Assembly: GCF_030813595.1 (NCBI RefSeq)
Contig: NZ_JAUSUH010000001.1
Span: 1-64,000, forward strand
Source: Ancylobacter vacuolatus
GTDB taxonomy: Bacteria; Pseudomonadota; Alphaproteobacteria; Rhizobiales; Xanthobacteraceae
Reading direction: 5' to 3'
Length of the DNA stretch: 64,000 bases
The position numbers and the translations under genes were made by a program. Under the pieces are notes generated by a model. The model made no database searches and was not told where the DNA came from. It worked only from the letters and a program-made list of their open reading frames with translations. Below are positions 1-8,259 of this stretch, in pieces. Numbering within the stretch: position 1 is the stretch's first letter; every line of letters begins with the position of its first letter.

Positions 1-600
1 GCGCAGTTCGACGCGCTCGCGCTGCGCGGCGGCGCCTCCTACACCTGGCACGACATCTCGGTGTCGCGCTCGGTGGTGTTCCCGGGCTATTACGGCACGC
101 AGGACGGCGACTACACGCTGGGCACCACCCAGCTGTTCGGGGAGATCGGCTACGACCTGTCGGTGGGGGCCTATGCCTTCGAGCCCTTTGTCGGGCTCGC
201 CTATGTCCACATCTCCGGCGACAGCTTCACCGAGAGCGGCACGCTCGCCTCGGCGCTGTCGGTTGATGGGGCCTCGCAGGGCACGTTCTATTCCACGCTG
301 GGCGTTCGTGCCGCCACCAGCTTCACCGTGGCGGGCCGCACCCTGACCACGAGCGCGACGCTGGGCTGGCAGCATGCCTTTGGCGACACGACCTCCACCG
401 CCGACATGCTGTTCGCCAATGGCGGCACCAACCCGTTCACCATCCGGGGCGTGCCGATCGCCGAGGATGTGGCGCTGGTCGGGCTCGGGCTGGGCTACCA
501 ACTGTCCGACAGCGCCGCGCTGCAGCTCAACTATGCCGGCCAGCTGGCCGACCAGACCAACCAGAACACCTTCAGCGCCCAGTTCTCCTTGAAGTTCTGA
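1..600 (+). CDS. Autotransporter beta-barrel domain protein, C-terminal fragment (5' truncated by window edge)
   Basis: The frame is open from base 1 with no start, so only the last ~199 residues of a larger outer-membrane protein are present. The visible part alternates short amphipathic strands (LFGEIGYDL, FVGLAYVHISG, LGVRAATSF, LGLGYQL) and ends in FSAQFSLKF-stop. A terminal aromatic residue is the usual BamA-recognised signal of outer-membrane barrels. Family knowledge: such a C-terminal barrel is the translocator of type V autotransporters, which display or release an N-terminal passenger. The passenger lies outside the window, so substrate and function cannot be stated. A plain porin-like barrel is a less likely alternative. 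Confidence 0.8.
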   Translation, partial: AQFDALALRGGASYTWHDISVSRSVVFPGYYGTQDGDYTLGTTQLFGEIGYDLSVGAYAFEPFVGLAYVHISGDSFTESGTLASALSVDGASQGTFYSTLGVRAATSFTVAGRTLTTSATLGWQHAFGDTTSTADMLFANGGTNPFTIRGVPIAEDVALVGLGLGYQLSDSAALQLNYAGQLADQTNQNTFSAQFSLKF

Positions 601-657
601 GCGAACGGCGCGGGTTACTCTGATCTCGCCCACCCGATCCTCACCTGACCGAGTTGT

Positions 658-1224
658 ATGATGACGCATCGTTTCCTCAAACTGGCGGCGCTCCTGGCGG
701 GCCTCGGCCTGTCCTGCCTCAGCCTCGCCGGCCCCGCTTCGGCGCAGCAGCCGGCGACGCCCGCGCCGACGGCGAGTGCTTCGGCGGCCGCGCGGCCCGG
801 CCTCACCACCGCCACCTACCAGGACTGGGTGGTGCGCTGCGTGGCGGGCGACAATGGGCGGATCTGCGAGGTGGTGCAGAACATCCAGGCGCAGGGGCAG
901 GGGCTGATCGCCAGCGTGGCGGTCGGCCGGGCCGATGCCAAGGCGCCGCTGCGGCTGGTGGTGCAACTGCCCGCCGGGGTGTGGCTGCCGGCCGGGGTGA
1001 AGGTGCAGGTCAGCGAGAAGGCCAAGCCGCTGCAGCTCGCCTTCACCCGCTGCCCGCAGGGCTGCTTCGCCGAAGCCGAGCTGGACGCGGCCACGGTGCA
1101 GGCGCTGCGGGCCGCCACCGAGGGAGGCAGCTTCTCCTTCGAGGACGGCGCCCGCCGCCCGGTGATGCTGCCGCTCTCCTTCAAGGGCTTCGCCTCAGCC
1201 CTCGACGCCAGCCTCAAGCCCTAG
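658..1224 (+). CDS. Invasion-associated locus B (IalB) family periplasmic protein
   Basis: The 188-residue protein has a signal peptide (about residues 1-30, ending PASAQQ), a Pro/Ala-rich linker and an IalB-type domain. That domain starts at TYQDWVVRC and carries paired cysteines (CVAGDNGRICEV and RCPQGCF), expected to form disulfides in the periplasm. The family is named after Bartonella IalB, but homologues are widespread in non-pathogenic Hyphomicrobiales, so a role in invasion should not be assumed; the molecular function is unknown. Two adjacent ATG codons open the gene. It lies 57 bp downstream of the autotransporter fragment on the same strand, but no operon evidence is visible. Confidence 0.85.
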   Translation: MMTHRFLKLAALLAGLGLSCLSLAGPASAQQPATPAPTASASAAARPGLTTATYQDWVVRCVAGDNGRICEVVQNIQAQGQGLIASVAVGRADAKAPLRLVVQLPAGVWLPAGVKVQVSEKAKPLQLAFTRCPQGCFAEAELDAATVQALRAATEGGSFSFEDGARRPVMLPLSFKGFASALDASLKP

Positions 1225-1424
1225 GCGACGCGCCGGCCCGCCGGCAACGCACGCCGGTCGGATGACGCCTCATCTGTCTCGGAGTTCGGCCACCCGCCGG
1301 CTTCCAGCCTGTCTCTTCACGCCGATCGGACAGCGCGCCTCGAAGGTCGCCGCTGCCCGCCGGCCGCATCCCGGCGTCCCGCTGACAGGACGCCGGGCGC
1401 TCCGCTCCGCGAAAGGTCCCTGAA

Positions 1425-2267
1425 GTGACGAACCCGACCGAAACCGGCTCCGCCGCCTCTCCCGCCTCATCCTCTCCCGCCGCCGCTCTGCCGCTGTTCT
1501 ACCGCGCGCCGGGCCTGCTGCGCTTCCAGCGCCATGCCCGGCTCGGCGTCCGGCGCGGGCCGGCGTTCGGCTTCGCCGCAAGCGCGACGGCGATCCCTGT
1601 GGTGGCGGGCGAGTTCGCGCTGGCCGGGCGCGACTATCCCCTCGTCTTCGCCAGCGATGAAGCCGCCATGCCGCTGGCGGTGACGGGCATCGCCGCCGGG
1701 CAGAACCTGTTCGTGGAGGCCGACGGCCAGTGGCGGGCGGGCTGCTACATCCCCGGCTATGTCAGGCGCTATCCCTTCATCGGCATGACGGTGGCCGAGG
1801 GCGGTGCGACGCTGCTGGGCGCAGACCTTGCCAGTGACCGCCTCGCCAGTGACCGCCTCGCCAGTGACCGCTTGGCCAGCGACCGCCTCGCCACCGGGGA
1901 CGCGGAGGTCGAGCTGCTGTTCGACGCCTCGGGCGGCCCCACGCCGGCCGGCCAGGCGGCCATCGCGCTGTGCGAGGCCTATGCCGCCGACCATGAACGC
2001 ACGCGCGCCTTCGCCCAGGCGCTGCAGGCCAACAGCCTGCTGGCGGCGCGCACGGCGCAGGTCAATTATCAAGATGCCGGACGCGCCGTGGTGCAGGGCT
2101 TCCAGCTGGTCGACGAGGTCGCCTTCCGGGCGCTGCCCGGCCCGGTGCTGGCCGAGTTCCACGCCAAGGGCTGGCTCGACCTCATCGTCCTACACCTGGC
2201 CTCGCAGCAGCGCTGGCCCACCCTCGCCACCGAAGCCGCCAACAGCCGCACCCGCAACGCTAACTGA
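1425..2267 (+). CDS. SapC family protein with an internal pentapeptide repeat
   Basis: The 280-residue protein resembles the SapC family (named after a Campylobacter S-layer-associated gene; biochemical function unknown). Recognisable parts are LPLFYRAPGLL near the start, the core FFAL-type segment ending YPLVFASDEAAMPLAVTG, the CYIPGYVRRYPF motif, and a C-terminal helical part with LVDEVAFRALPG. The start is GTG, about 7 bases after a GAAAGG Shine-Dalgarno sequence. There is no signal peptide; the N terminus is Ser/Ala/Pro-rich. A run of four identical ASDRL pentapeptides sits at about residues 136-155, where family members normally have a short linker before the acidic VELLFD segment. The 200 bp upstream (1225-1424) shows no other gene. 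Confidence 0.8.
   Translation: MTNPTETGSAASPASSSPAAALPLFYRAPGLLRFQRHARLGVRRGPAFGFAASATAIPVVAGEFALAGRDYPLVFASDEAAMPLAVTGIAAGQNLFVEADGQWRAGCYIPGYVRRYPFIGMTVAEGGATLLGADLASDRLASDRLASDRLASDRLATGDAEVELLFDASGGPTPAGQAAIALCEAYAADHERTRAFAQALQANSLLAARTAQVNYQDAGRAVVQGFQLVDEVAFRALPGPVLAEFHAKGWLDLIVLHLASQQRWPTLATEAANSRTRNAN
1830..1889 (+). repeat. Four in-frame 15-bp tandem repeats in the SapC-family gene
   Basis: Four consecutive copies of a 15-bp unit (consensus GCCAGTGACCGCCTC) encode ASDRL four times. Copies 1 and 2 are identical; copy 3 differs by CTC to TTG and copy 4 by AGT to AGC, both synonymous. A 15-bp unit keeps the reading frame on expansion or contraction. A fifth, partial unit (GCCACC) follows. 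Confidence 0.95.
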
Positions 2268-2285
2268 AGGGCCTCCGGCCGGGGC

Positions 2286-2906
2286 TCAGTCGAGCACGGC
2301 GGCCTTGAGCAGGCAGACCATGGTGGCGTGGGCCGGCTCGGTGGTGAGGTTGCGGATGACGTGGCGCCGGTCGCACCGGTAGCGCAGCGTCTCGCCGGCG
2401 CGGGCGGTCTCGATTACGTCGCCGCACTCCACCTGAAGCTCGCCGGCCAGCACGGACAGGCATTCCACCGAGCCGCGCTGGTGGCCGTCGGAGATCAGCT
2501 CGCCGCCCGGCCCGGCGACGAAGTCGAACCATTGCAGCCATTCCACCGTCTTGATCCAGCCGGTGATGGTGAGGCGGCACTTGCCGTCCTCCGACAGCAG
2601 GATCGGCGTGTCGGCGCGGGTGAGGTGCTCGACAAAGGGCTCGTCATCGGTCGCCGCCATGAAGCGGTCGATCGACATGTCGAGCGCCTGCGACAGCCGC
2701 CAGACGGTGGCGAGCGTCGGATTGGTCTCGTTGCGCTCGATCTGGCTGATGATCGACTTGGCGACGCCGGACTGCTCGGACAGCTCGGACAGGGAGAGAT
2801 TGTAGGCCTTGCGCAGGCGCTGGATGGTGCGGCCGAGCTGGCCGGTAATCGCCTGCGCCCCGGCATCCATGTCGCCGCGATCGAGGCTGCGTGTCCGGCC
2901 CGACAT
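2286..2906 (-). CDS. XRE-family transcriptional regulator with C-terminal cupin domain
   Basis: The 206-residue protein has an N-terminal helix-turn-helix (about residues 26-80: LRKAYNLSLSELSEQSGVAKS, then SIISQIERNETNPTLATVWR) and a C-terminal cupin beta-barrel (about 125-200, ending EPAHATMVCL). Members of this XRE-cupin class repress or activate small-molecule catabolic genes, the cupin sensing the ligand. The start was placed at the ATG preceded by CAGGAGA with good spacing; a longer reading would run into the neighbouring gene. It is divergent from the PLP-dependent dehydratase (133 bp gap), which is its most likely target. Ligand unknown. Confidence 0.88.
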   Translation of the reverse strand: MSGRTRSLDRGDMDAGAQAITGQLGRTIQRLRKAYNLSLSELSEQSGVAKSIISQIERNETNPTLATVWRLSQALDMSIDRFMAATDDEPFVEHLTRADTPILLSEDGKCRLTITGWIKTVEWLQWFDFVAGPGGELISDGHQRGSVECLSVLAGELQVECGDVIETARAGETLRYRCDRRHVIRNLTTEPAHATMVCLLKAAVLD

Positions 2907-3039
2907 GCCGTCTCCTGTTTGGCTTATGAGGCCTGTATTTAGGTCGCCACGGCACGCCCGCGCAAGCCTGGCGAAAAAGGGTGCGGAAAGGGCGCGGAAA
3001 GCGCATGCGCGCCCCGCGCGGCCGGAATAAGCTGGCGCC

Positions 3040-4029
3040 ATGATGCAGAGCAATGCCCTTCCCACCTATGACGATATCGCCTCGGCGGCCGAGCGCCTCG
3101 CCAGCGTCGCGGTCCGCACGCCGCTCCTCTCCAGCGCCCGCCTCGACGCGATCACCGGCGGGCGCGTGTTCCTGAAGCCGGAGCCGCTCCAGCGTACCGG
3201 CTCGTTCAAGTTTCGCGGCGCCTATAACCGCATCTCGCGCATTCCCGAGGACCAGCGGGCCGGCGGCGTGGTCGCCTGCTCCTCCGGCAATCACGCCCAG
3301 GGCGTGGCGGCGGCGGCGACGCTGATGGGCATGGCCTCGGTGATCGTGATGCCGAAGGACGCGCCTGACATGAAGAAAGCACGCACCATCGCCTTCGGTG
3401 GCGAGGTGGTGGAGTATGACCGCGAGACCGACGACCGCGACGCCATTGCCGGCGAGATCGCGCGGGCGCGCGGCGCCATTTTCGTGCCGCCTTATGACGA
3501 TTTCCACATCATCGCCGGGCAGGGCACGGTGGGGCTGGAGATCGCCGAGGATCTTCTCGCGCGCGGCCTCGCCCCGGATGTGGTGGTGGCGAACGCCTCG
3601 GGCGGCGGGCTCGTCTCCGGCATCGCGCTGGCGGTGCGGCACCATTTTCCGGACGCCCGGATCCTTACCGCCGAGCCGGCGGGCTTCGACGATCACGCCC
3701 GTTCCTTCCGTTCCGGCGGGCGCGAGCGCAACAACCAGGCGACCGGCTCGATCTGCGACGCGCTGCTGGCGGCGACGCCGGGGCGGTTGACCTTCGAGAT
3801 TTCCTCCCGCCTCGTCGGCGAGGGTGTTTCGGCCACGGACGAGGAAGTGGCGCGGGCGGTGGCGTTTGCCTTCGAGGAACTGAAGCTCGTCGTCGAGCCC
3901 GGCGGGGCGGTGGCGCTTGCCGCCGTGCTGGCCGGCAAGCTCGATCTCACCGGCAAGCTCGCCGTGCTGGTGCTGTCGGGCGGCAATGTGGATGCGTCCA
4001 CCTTCGCCCGCTGCCTCGCGGTGGCGTGA
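3040..4029 (+). CDS. PLP-dependent threonine/serine dehydratase family protein
   Basis: A 329-residue fold-type II PLP enzyme. The cofactor lysine is K57 in SFKFRGAYN, the substrate loop is SSGNHAQG (81-88), and the phosphate-binding glycine loop is ASGGGLVSG. There is no C-terminal ACT domain, so this is the short catabolic/TdcB-like form rather than isoleucine-regulated IlvA. It should deaminate threonine and/or serine to the 2-oxo acid and ammonia. Serine racemase and hydroxyectoine-utilisation EutB share the same motifs and cannot be excluded. Two tandem ATGs open the gene and no strong Shine-Dalgarno is visible. Regulation by the divergent XRE-cupin gene is inferred from position. Confidence 0.85.
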   Translation: MMQSNALPTYDDIASAAERLASVAVRTPLLSSARLDAITGGRVFLKPEPLQRTGSFKFRGAYNRISRIPEDQRAGGVVACSSGNHAQGVAAAATLMGMASVIVMPKDAPDMKKARTIAFGGEVVEYDRETDDRDAIAGEIARARGAIFVPPYDDFHIIAGQGTVGLEIAEDLLARGLAPDVVVANASGGGLVSGIALAVRHHFPDARILTAEPAGFDDHARSFRSGGRERNNQATGSICDALLAATPGRLTFEISSRLVGEGVSATDEEVARAVAFAFEELKLVVEPGGAVALAAVLAGKLDLTGKLAVLVLSGGNVDASTFARCLAVA

Positions 4030-4032
4030 GGC

Positions 4033-5082
4033 TCAGCCCGCCGCCACGCTGGGGACGGCGCGGGCGTGGGCGGCCTCGATATTGTGCAGGAACTGCTCGG
4101 TGCAGGCGCGCCAGGAAAAGCGCAACGCATAGGCGCGGGCCGACGCGCGGTCGATGTCGAGCGCGCCGAGCGCCGCCTGCCGCAGATCATCCGACAGCAC
4201 GCCGACGGAGAGGTCCGCCTCGCCGATCACGTCCTTCGGCCCGGTGACGGGAAAGGCGGCGACCGGCAGGCCGCTGGCCAGCGCCTCCAGCAGCACGATG
4301 CCGAAGGTGTCGGTCAGGCTGGGAAACACGAACACATCTGCCGCCGCATAGATGCGGGCCAGTGCCTTGCCTTCCCGAAGGCCGAGGAAATGCACGTCGG
4401 GGTGGCGGGCCTGAAGCTCGGCGCGCGCCGGGCCCTCGCCGACCACCACCTTGGAGCCGGGCAAATCCAGGTCGAGGAAGGCGGAGATGTTCTTCTCCAC
4501 CGCGACCCGGCCGACCGACAGGAAGATCGGGCGGGGCAGGGCGGCCACAAAGGCGTCCATCTCGGATTCGGGGCGCGGGTGGAACAGCTCGGCATCGACG
4601 CCACGCGACCAGCGCATGATGTTGCGGAAGCCGCGCCCGCGCAGCTCCGCCTCCAGCGTCGGGGTGGAAACCATGATGCCGGCGCCGGCATTGTGGAAGC
4701 GCCGCAGCCAGGCATAGGACAGCACTTCCGGCACCGGCGCGCGGGCCGCGAGATATTCGGGAAAGCGCGTGTGGTAGCTGGTGGTGAAGCTCTGCCCCCG
4801 CGAAAGGCAGGCCCGCCGCGCCATGATGCCGATCGGCCCCTCGGTGGCGATGTGGACGTAATCGGCGCCGATCTCGTCCATCCGGCGGCGCACCCGCCCG
4901 GGCGTCGCCAGCGCCAGCCGGATTTCCGGATAGGTCGGCATCGGCACCGTGCGGAAATCGGCGGGGGTGAGGAAGTCGATCCGCGCGCCCAGCGTGGCGG
5001 CCTCGCGGGCGGTGTTCTGCAGCGAACGGACGACGCCGTTCACCTGCGGCAGCCAGGCATCGGTGGCGACGAGAATGTGCAT
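4033..5082 (-). CDS. Glycosyltransferase family 4 (group 1) protein, mannosyltransferase-like
   Basis: A 349-residue GT-B glycosyltransferase. The N-terminal acceptor domain starts MHILVATDAWLPQVNGV. The C-terminal donor domain holds FLSVGRVAVEKN, VVVGEGP, and the conserved FPSLTDTFGIVLLEALASG (the E-x7-E nucleotide-sugar motif of GT4). It is close to alpha-mannosyltransferases that glycosylate diacylglycerol or glycolipids, but donor and acceptor cannot be read from sequence. Its ATG overlaps the stop of the upstream phosphoesterase by one base (TGATG), so the two are translationally coupled. The pairing suggests a shared envelope glycolipid task. Confidence 0.85.
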   Translation of the reverse strand: MHILVATDAWLPQVNGVVRSLQNTAREAATLGARIDFLTPADFRTVPMPTYPEIRLALATPGRVRRRMDEIGADYVHIATEGPIGIMARRACLSRGQSFTTSYHTRFPEYLAARAPVPEVLSYAWLRRFHNAGAGIMVSTPTLEAELRGRGFRNIMRWSRGVDAELFHPRPESEMDAFVAALPRPIFLSVGRVAVEKNISAFLDLDLPGSKVVVGEGPARAELQARHPDVHFLGLREGKALARIYAAADVFVFPSLTDTFGIVLLEALASGLPVAAFPVTGPKDVIGEADLSVGVLSDDLRQAALGALDIDRASARAYALRFSWRACTEQFLHNIEAAHARAVPSVAAG

Positions 5083-5939
5083 CAGGCGGCGACCTTCGGT
5101 CGTTCGAGCAGCAGCGGCGCCTTGACGCGCGCCCGTGTCTGGCGTGCCCAGTCGATCAGCTCGAAGCGCCCGTCCTCATGTTCGACGATCGCCGTGCAGC
5201 TTTCGACCCAGTCGCCGCAATTAATGTACTCGACGCCGAAGCTGTCGTGAATGACCGCATGGTGGATGTGGCCGCATACCACCCCGTCCACCTTGTGGCG
5301 GCGGGCCTCGGTGGCCACCGCTTCCTCGAAGCGGCCGATGAAGTTGACCGCGTTCTTCACCTTCAGCTTGGCCCACTGGCTCAGAGACCAATAGGGAAAG
5401 CCGAATTTGCGCCTGATCCAGTTGAGATAGGTGTTGAGGCCGAGCGCGGCGGTGTAGGCGCCATCGCCGAGGAAGGCGAGCCAGCGGGCGTGGCGCACCA
5501 CGACGTCGAACACGTCGCCATGGATGACGAGGTAGCGCTTGCCGTCGGCGCCTTCGTGGATCGCAGTCTCGACCACTTCAATGCCGCCGAAATGATTGCC
5601 GTAATAGTCGCGGAGGAATTCATCGTGGTTCCCCGGCAGATAGACCATGCGGGTGCCCTTGCGGCTCTTGCGCAGCAGCTTCTGCACCACGTCATTATGC
5701 GCCTGCGGCCAGTACCAGCCCGAGCGCAGCCGCCAGCCATCGACGATGTCGCCGACGAGGTAGATGGTGTCGGCGTCGTGGTAGCGCAGGAAATCCAGCA
5801 GAAGATCGGCCTGGCAGCCCTTGGTGCCGAGATGGACATCGGACAGGAAAAGGCTGCGATAGCGGCGCGCCTCGGGTGCGTCGTTCACCTCGAAAGCCCC
5901 CTCGATCAGGCCCTCAAACGGGCTGGGCAATGTCTCCAT
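5082..5939 (-). CDS. LpxH-like metallophosphoesterase (UDP-2,3-diacylglucosamine diphosphatase family)
   Basis: The 285-residue calcineurin-like phosphoesterase carries the full metal-binding set: FLSDVHLG, LVGDIVDGW, LPGNHDEF, VIHGDVFD and CGHIHHA. Annotation pipelines usually name such proteins UDP-2,3-diacylglucosamine diphosphatase. However, many Alphaproteobacteria use LpxI for the lipid A step, and this longer LpxH-like form always seen beside a GT4 glycosyltransferase may act on another envelope lipid. The first gene of a two-gene unit with the glycosyltransferase; the start ATG lies in a short intergenic gap with no competing ORF. The family assignment is firm; the exact substrate is not. 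Confidence 0.8.
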   Translation of the reverse strand: METLPSPFEGLIEGAFEVNDAPEARRYRSLFLSDVHLGTKGCQADLLLDFLRYHDADTIYLVGDIVDGWRLRSGWYWPQAHNDVVQKLLRKSRKGTRMVYLPGNHDEFLRDYYGNHFGGIEVVETAIHEGADGKRYLVIHGDVFDVVVRHARWLAFLGDGAYTAALGLNTYLNWIRRKFGFPYWSLSQWAKLKVKNAVNFIGRFEEAVATEARRHKVDGVVCGHIHHAVIHDSFGVEYINCGDWVESCTAIVEHEDGRFELIDWARQTRARVKAPLLLERPKVAA

Positions 5940-6009
5940 GGGGAAGCATAAGCCCGAGTCGCATCACCCTTTTATGACGATGCTGCGCTGCACCGTTCAC
6001 AGGCACTTG

Positions 6010-6612
6010 TCAGAGGAACAGCATCACCACGCTCGACGCCACCAGCGCCGCCATCACGTAGTTGACGAGGCGTTGCTGGCGTGGGGTCGACAGCAGCCGG
6101 GCGAGCAGCGCGCCGAACCCCGCCCACAGGCACAGGCTGGGAAAAGCGACGCCGCCCGAAACCAGCGCGATCATCGCCACCTCGGCGAACAGATGCTCGC
6201 CGCCCACCGTGGTGAAGGCGGGGATGATCGAAAGAGCGATGGTCCACGCTTTCGGGTTCACCCATTGGAACAGCGCCGATTGCAGCAGGGTCATCGGCCG
6301 CTCCACCGCGCTGCCGTCCCCCGGGCCGCCGGCATTGGCGATCTTCCAGGCGAGATAGAGCAGATAGAGCGCGCCGACGATCTTCAGCGTCTGGTGCATG
6401 TAGGGGATGGCGAGGAACAGCGTGCCCAGCCCCATGCCGATGGCGACGAGCATCACCGCGAAGCCGACCGTGACGCCCCAGATCTGCGGCAAGGTGCGGC
6501 GGAAGCCGAAGGCGGCGCCGGAGCCGGCCGAGATCATGTTGTTCGGTCCCGGCGTCAACGCCCCGGCCAGCGCGAACAGGAACATGGGCAGGAGCTGGGA
6601 CGACAGCGGCAC
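6010..6612 (-). CDS. LysE/RhtB family amino-acid exporter
   Basis: A 200-residue inner-membrane protein with about six hydrophobic segments and the family signature near the N terminus (GALTPGPNNMISAGSG) plus FQWVNPKAWTIALS in the middle. LysE/RhtB proteins export amino acids or related metabolites by proton antiport. The substrate cannot be predicted. The start is GTG preceded by AGGA seven bases upstream. It is monocistronic by appearance: the phosphoesterase lies upstream of it in the other direction of reading only as a same-strand neighbour 70 bp away. Confidence 0.88.
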   Translation of the reverse strand: MPLSSQLLPMFLFALAGALTPGPNNMISAGSGAAFGFRRTLPQIWGVTVGFAVMLVAIGMGLGTLFLAIPYMHQTLKIVGALYLLYLAWKIANAGGPGDGSAVERPMTLLQSALFQWVNPKAWTIALSIIPAFTTVGGEHLFAEVAMIALVSGGVAFPSLCLWAGFGALLARLLSTPRQQRLVNYVMAALVASSVVMLFL

Positions 6613-6710
6613 CGTATTTTCCTAAGGCGGGCGACAGGCCGGATCGGCGCATCAGAGCTAAGTCGCGCGGCGCCTGCACGCAAGCTGGGAACGATCGCGC
6701 ATCGGACATG

Positions 6711-6743
6711 AAAAAACCGCCGGCCCCTCTCGGGAGCCGGCGG
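6711..6743 (-). terminator. Rho-independent terminator of the universal stress protein gene
   Basis: Read on the minus strand, an 8-bp perfect GC stem (CCGCCGGC / GCCGGCGG), extended by three further pairs inside it, encloses a GAGA-type loop and is followed by TTTTTT. It starts 34 bp after the stop codon of the universal stress protein gene. Confidence 0.9.
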
Positions 6744-6776
6744 CGAACAGAGCCAGTGTGGAAGCGGCCCGTCCGC

Positions 6777-7592
6777 TCAGTGCGCGACGAAAAGCGGCAC
6801 GGGCGGGTCGACCAGCAGCGAGGCGGTGACGCCACCGAGGATCATCTCGGCCAGGCGCGAGCGGCTGTAGATGCCCATGACCAGCAGGTCGGCGCCGAAT
6901 TTCTGCGCCTCCTGGGTAATGACGACACCGGCCTGGCCCTCAAGGACATGGCGGTGCGTGGCATTGACGCCGTGGGTGGAGAGGTAGGCGGCGAGCTTGG
7001 CGCCGGAGGCGGCGACATCCGACTTGCTCTCCTCGACGGTGAGCACTTCCACCTGGTCGGCCAGCGCCAGCACGGGGAGGGCGAAGCGCACGGCGTGGCC
7101 GGCCTCGCGCGAGGGCTTCCACGCCACCAGCGCCCGGCCGATCCGGGCCGGCACCGGCTTGCCGGTCGGCACCACGATCACCGGGCCGTTGCAGGCGAGG
7201 GCGAGATGCTCGGGCAGGGTGGCAGCGAGTTCGTCATCGACCGTGCCATAGCGCGTCTCGCTGACCACGGTCACGTCGGTAAAGGTGACTTCATCGCGCA
7301 GCGCGGCCGTGACCTCGCCCTCGATGGTCTGCCACACCCCGACCACGCCAGCTTCCGCGACAGCGGCCTCGAACTGGGCCTTAAGGGTGGCTTCCTTCTC
7401 CTTCGCCTCGCGCACCAGCTCGTTCACATAGATCGACAGCGCCCGCCCGACGCGCGGCACGCCGGCGGGATAAAGCGTGTAGACCGCCTTGAGTTGGGCC
7501 CCGGTCTGGCGCGCGAGGCCGGCGGCGAAGGCCAGACGGTCGCTAAAGCCCGAATCGGGCGCGGCGTGCAGCAGGACGGTACGGATGGACAT
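6777..7592 (-). CDS. Universal stress protein, tandem UspA domains
   Basis: The 271-residue protein has two UspA-like halves. The N half (MSIRTVLLHAAPDSGFSDR) is degenerate. The C half carries the ATP-binding-type motif ADLLVMGIYSRSRLAEMILGG followed by TASLLVDPPVPLFVAH, close to the usual G-x2-G-x9-G-S/T pattern. Usp proteins aid survival under starvation, oxidative or respiratory stress. The start ATG has AGGAGAG upstream and a clear terminator follows, so it is monocistronic. It is divergent from the cytochrome c' gene (223 bp gap), which contains a 6-bp inverted repeat with 9-bp spacer. Confidence 0.9.
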   Translation of the reverse strand: MSIRTVLLHAAPDSGFSDRLAFAAGLARQTGAQLKAVYTLYPAGVPRVGRALSIYVNELVREAKEKEATLKAQFEAAVAEAGVVGVWQTIEGEVTAALRDEVTFTDVTVVSETRYGTVDDELAATLPEHLALACNGPVIVVPTGKPVPARIGRALVAWKPSREAGHAVRFALPVLALADQVEVLTVEESKSDVAASGAKLAAYLSTHGVNATHRHVLEGQAGVVITQEAQKFGADLLVMGIYSRSRLAEMILGGVTASLLVDPPVPLFVAH

Positions 7593-7652
7593 GGCGTTTC
7601 TCTCTCCTGGCGGCTGTCCCTTTGACGTAAGGACATTGGAGCCTGATGGAAA

Positions 7653-7673
7653 TGCGGAAAACCACGATCCGCA
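7653..7673. promoter_or_regulatory. Inverted repeat TGCGGA-N9-TCCGCA between usp and cytochrome c' genes
   Basis: A perfect 6-bp inverted repeat with a 9-bp spacer lies 61 bp upstream of the universal stress protein start and about 140 bp upstream of the cytochrome gene. Symmetry and location suit a dimeric regulator site, but it matches no operator I can name (not an FNR/FixK box). Confidence 0.35.
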
Positions 7674-7815
7674 AGAGGCATTAGGTATTCACCATACTTG
7701 GCTTTCCGCCCCATCACGAGCGCGCGACCGCGCCGCTTGCGTCATTGCCATCGCATATGCGGTCACTACTCTCGCACCGCGCGTCGGGCCCGGCGCGTAG
7801 ATGAGGGAGCATCTC

Positions 7816-8259
7816 ATGGTTCGTCGCCTGACGGCTGCACTTGCAGCCGGCATCATCACCGCTATCGTCGCAACATCGGCCCCGGCCGGGGCCGATGTCA
7901 TCAAGGAGCGCCAGGCCCTGCTCAAGCAGTTCGGCGATGCCACCAAGCCGATCGGCGGCATGCTGCGCGGCAGCGTGCCCTTCGACCTGGCGCAGGTGCA
8001 GGCGGCGCTGGACCTCTATGTGACGGACGCCAAGGTGCTGCCGACCCTGTTCCCGGCCGGTTCGGGCACTGGCGACACCGAGGCGCTGCCGGCGATCTGG
8101 ACCAATAAGGCGGATTTCGACGCCCGCTTCGCCAAGCTCGGCACGGATGCCGCAGCGGCGCGCGCGGCGATCACCGACGAGGCCAGATTCAAGGCCAGCT
8201 TCCCCGGCGTGGTCCGCAATTGCGGCGGCTGCCACGACAATTACCGGCAGAAGAATTGA
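7816..8259 (+). CDS. Cytochrome c' / c-556 family periplasmic haem protein
   Basis: A 147-residue precursor with signal peptide (about 1-26, ending APAGA-DVIKERQ) and a predicted four-helix bundle. The haem motif CGGCH is at the extreme C terminus (residues 136-140), as in cytochromes c' and c-556. R/K-Q-x-L-K-F near the mature N terminus also fits. Such proteins bind NO/CO or carry electrons. The start was set at the second ATG, which has AGGGAG six bases upstream; the first ATG lies inside that Shine-Dalgarno. Its stop overlaps the likely TTG start of the cytochrome b gene, implying a coupled cytochrome b/c pair. Confidence 0.9.
   Translation: MVRRLTAALAAGIITAIVATSAPAGADVIKERQALLKQFGDATKPIGGMLRGSVPFDLAQVQAALDLYVTDAKVLPTLFPAGSGTGDTEALPAIWTNKADFDARFAKLGTDAAAARAAITDEARFKASFPGVVRNCGGCHDNYRQKN

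Noticed and set aside
654-1265. 203-codon ORF overlapping the IalB-family gene
   Set aside because: Alternative frame of the IalB gene, Gly/Ala/Arg-rich, no signal peptide or motif.
1830-1889. 15-bp repeats as a regulatory iteron array
   Set aside because: They lie inside a coding frame, differ only by synonymous changes and keep the frame, so they are a protein repeat.
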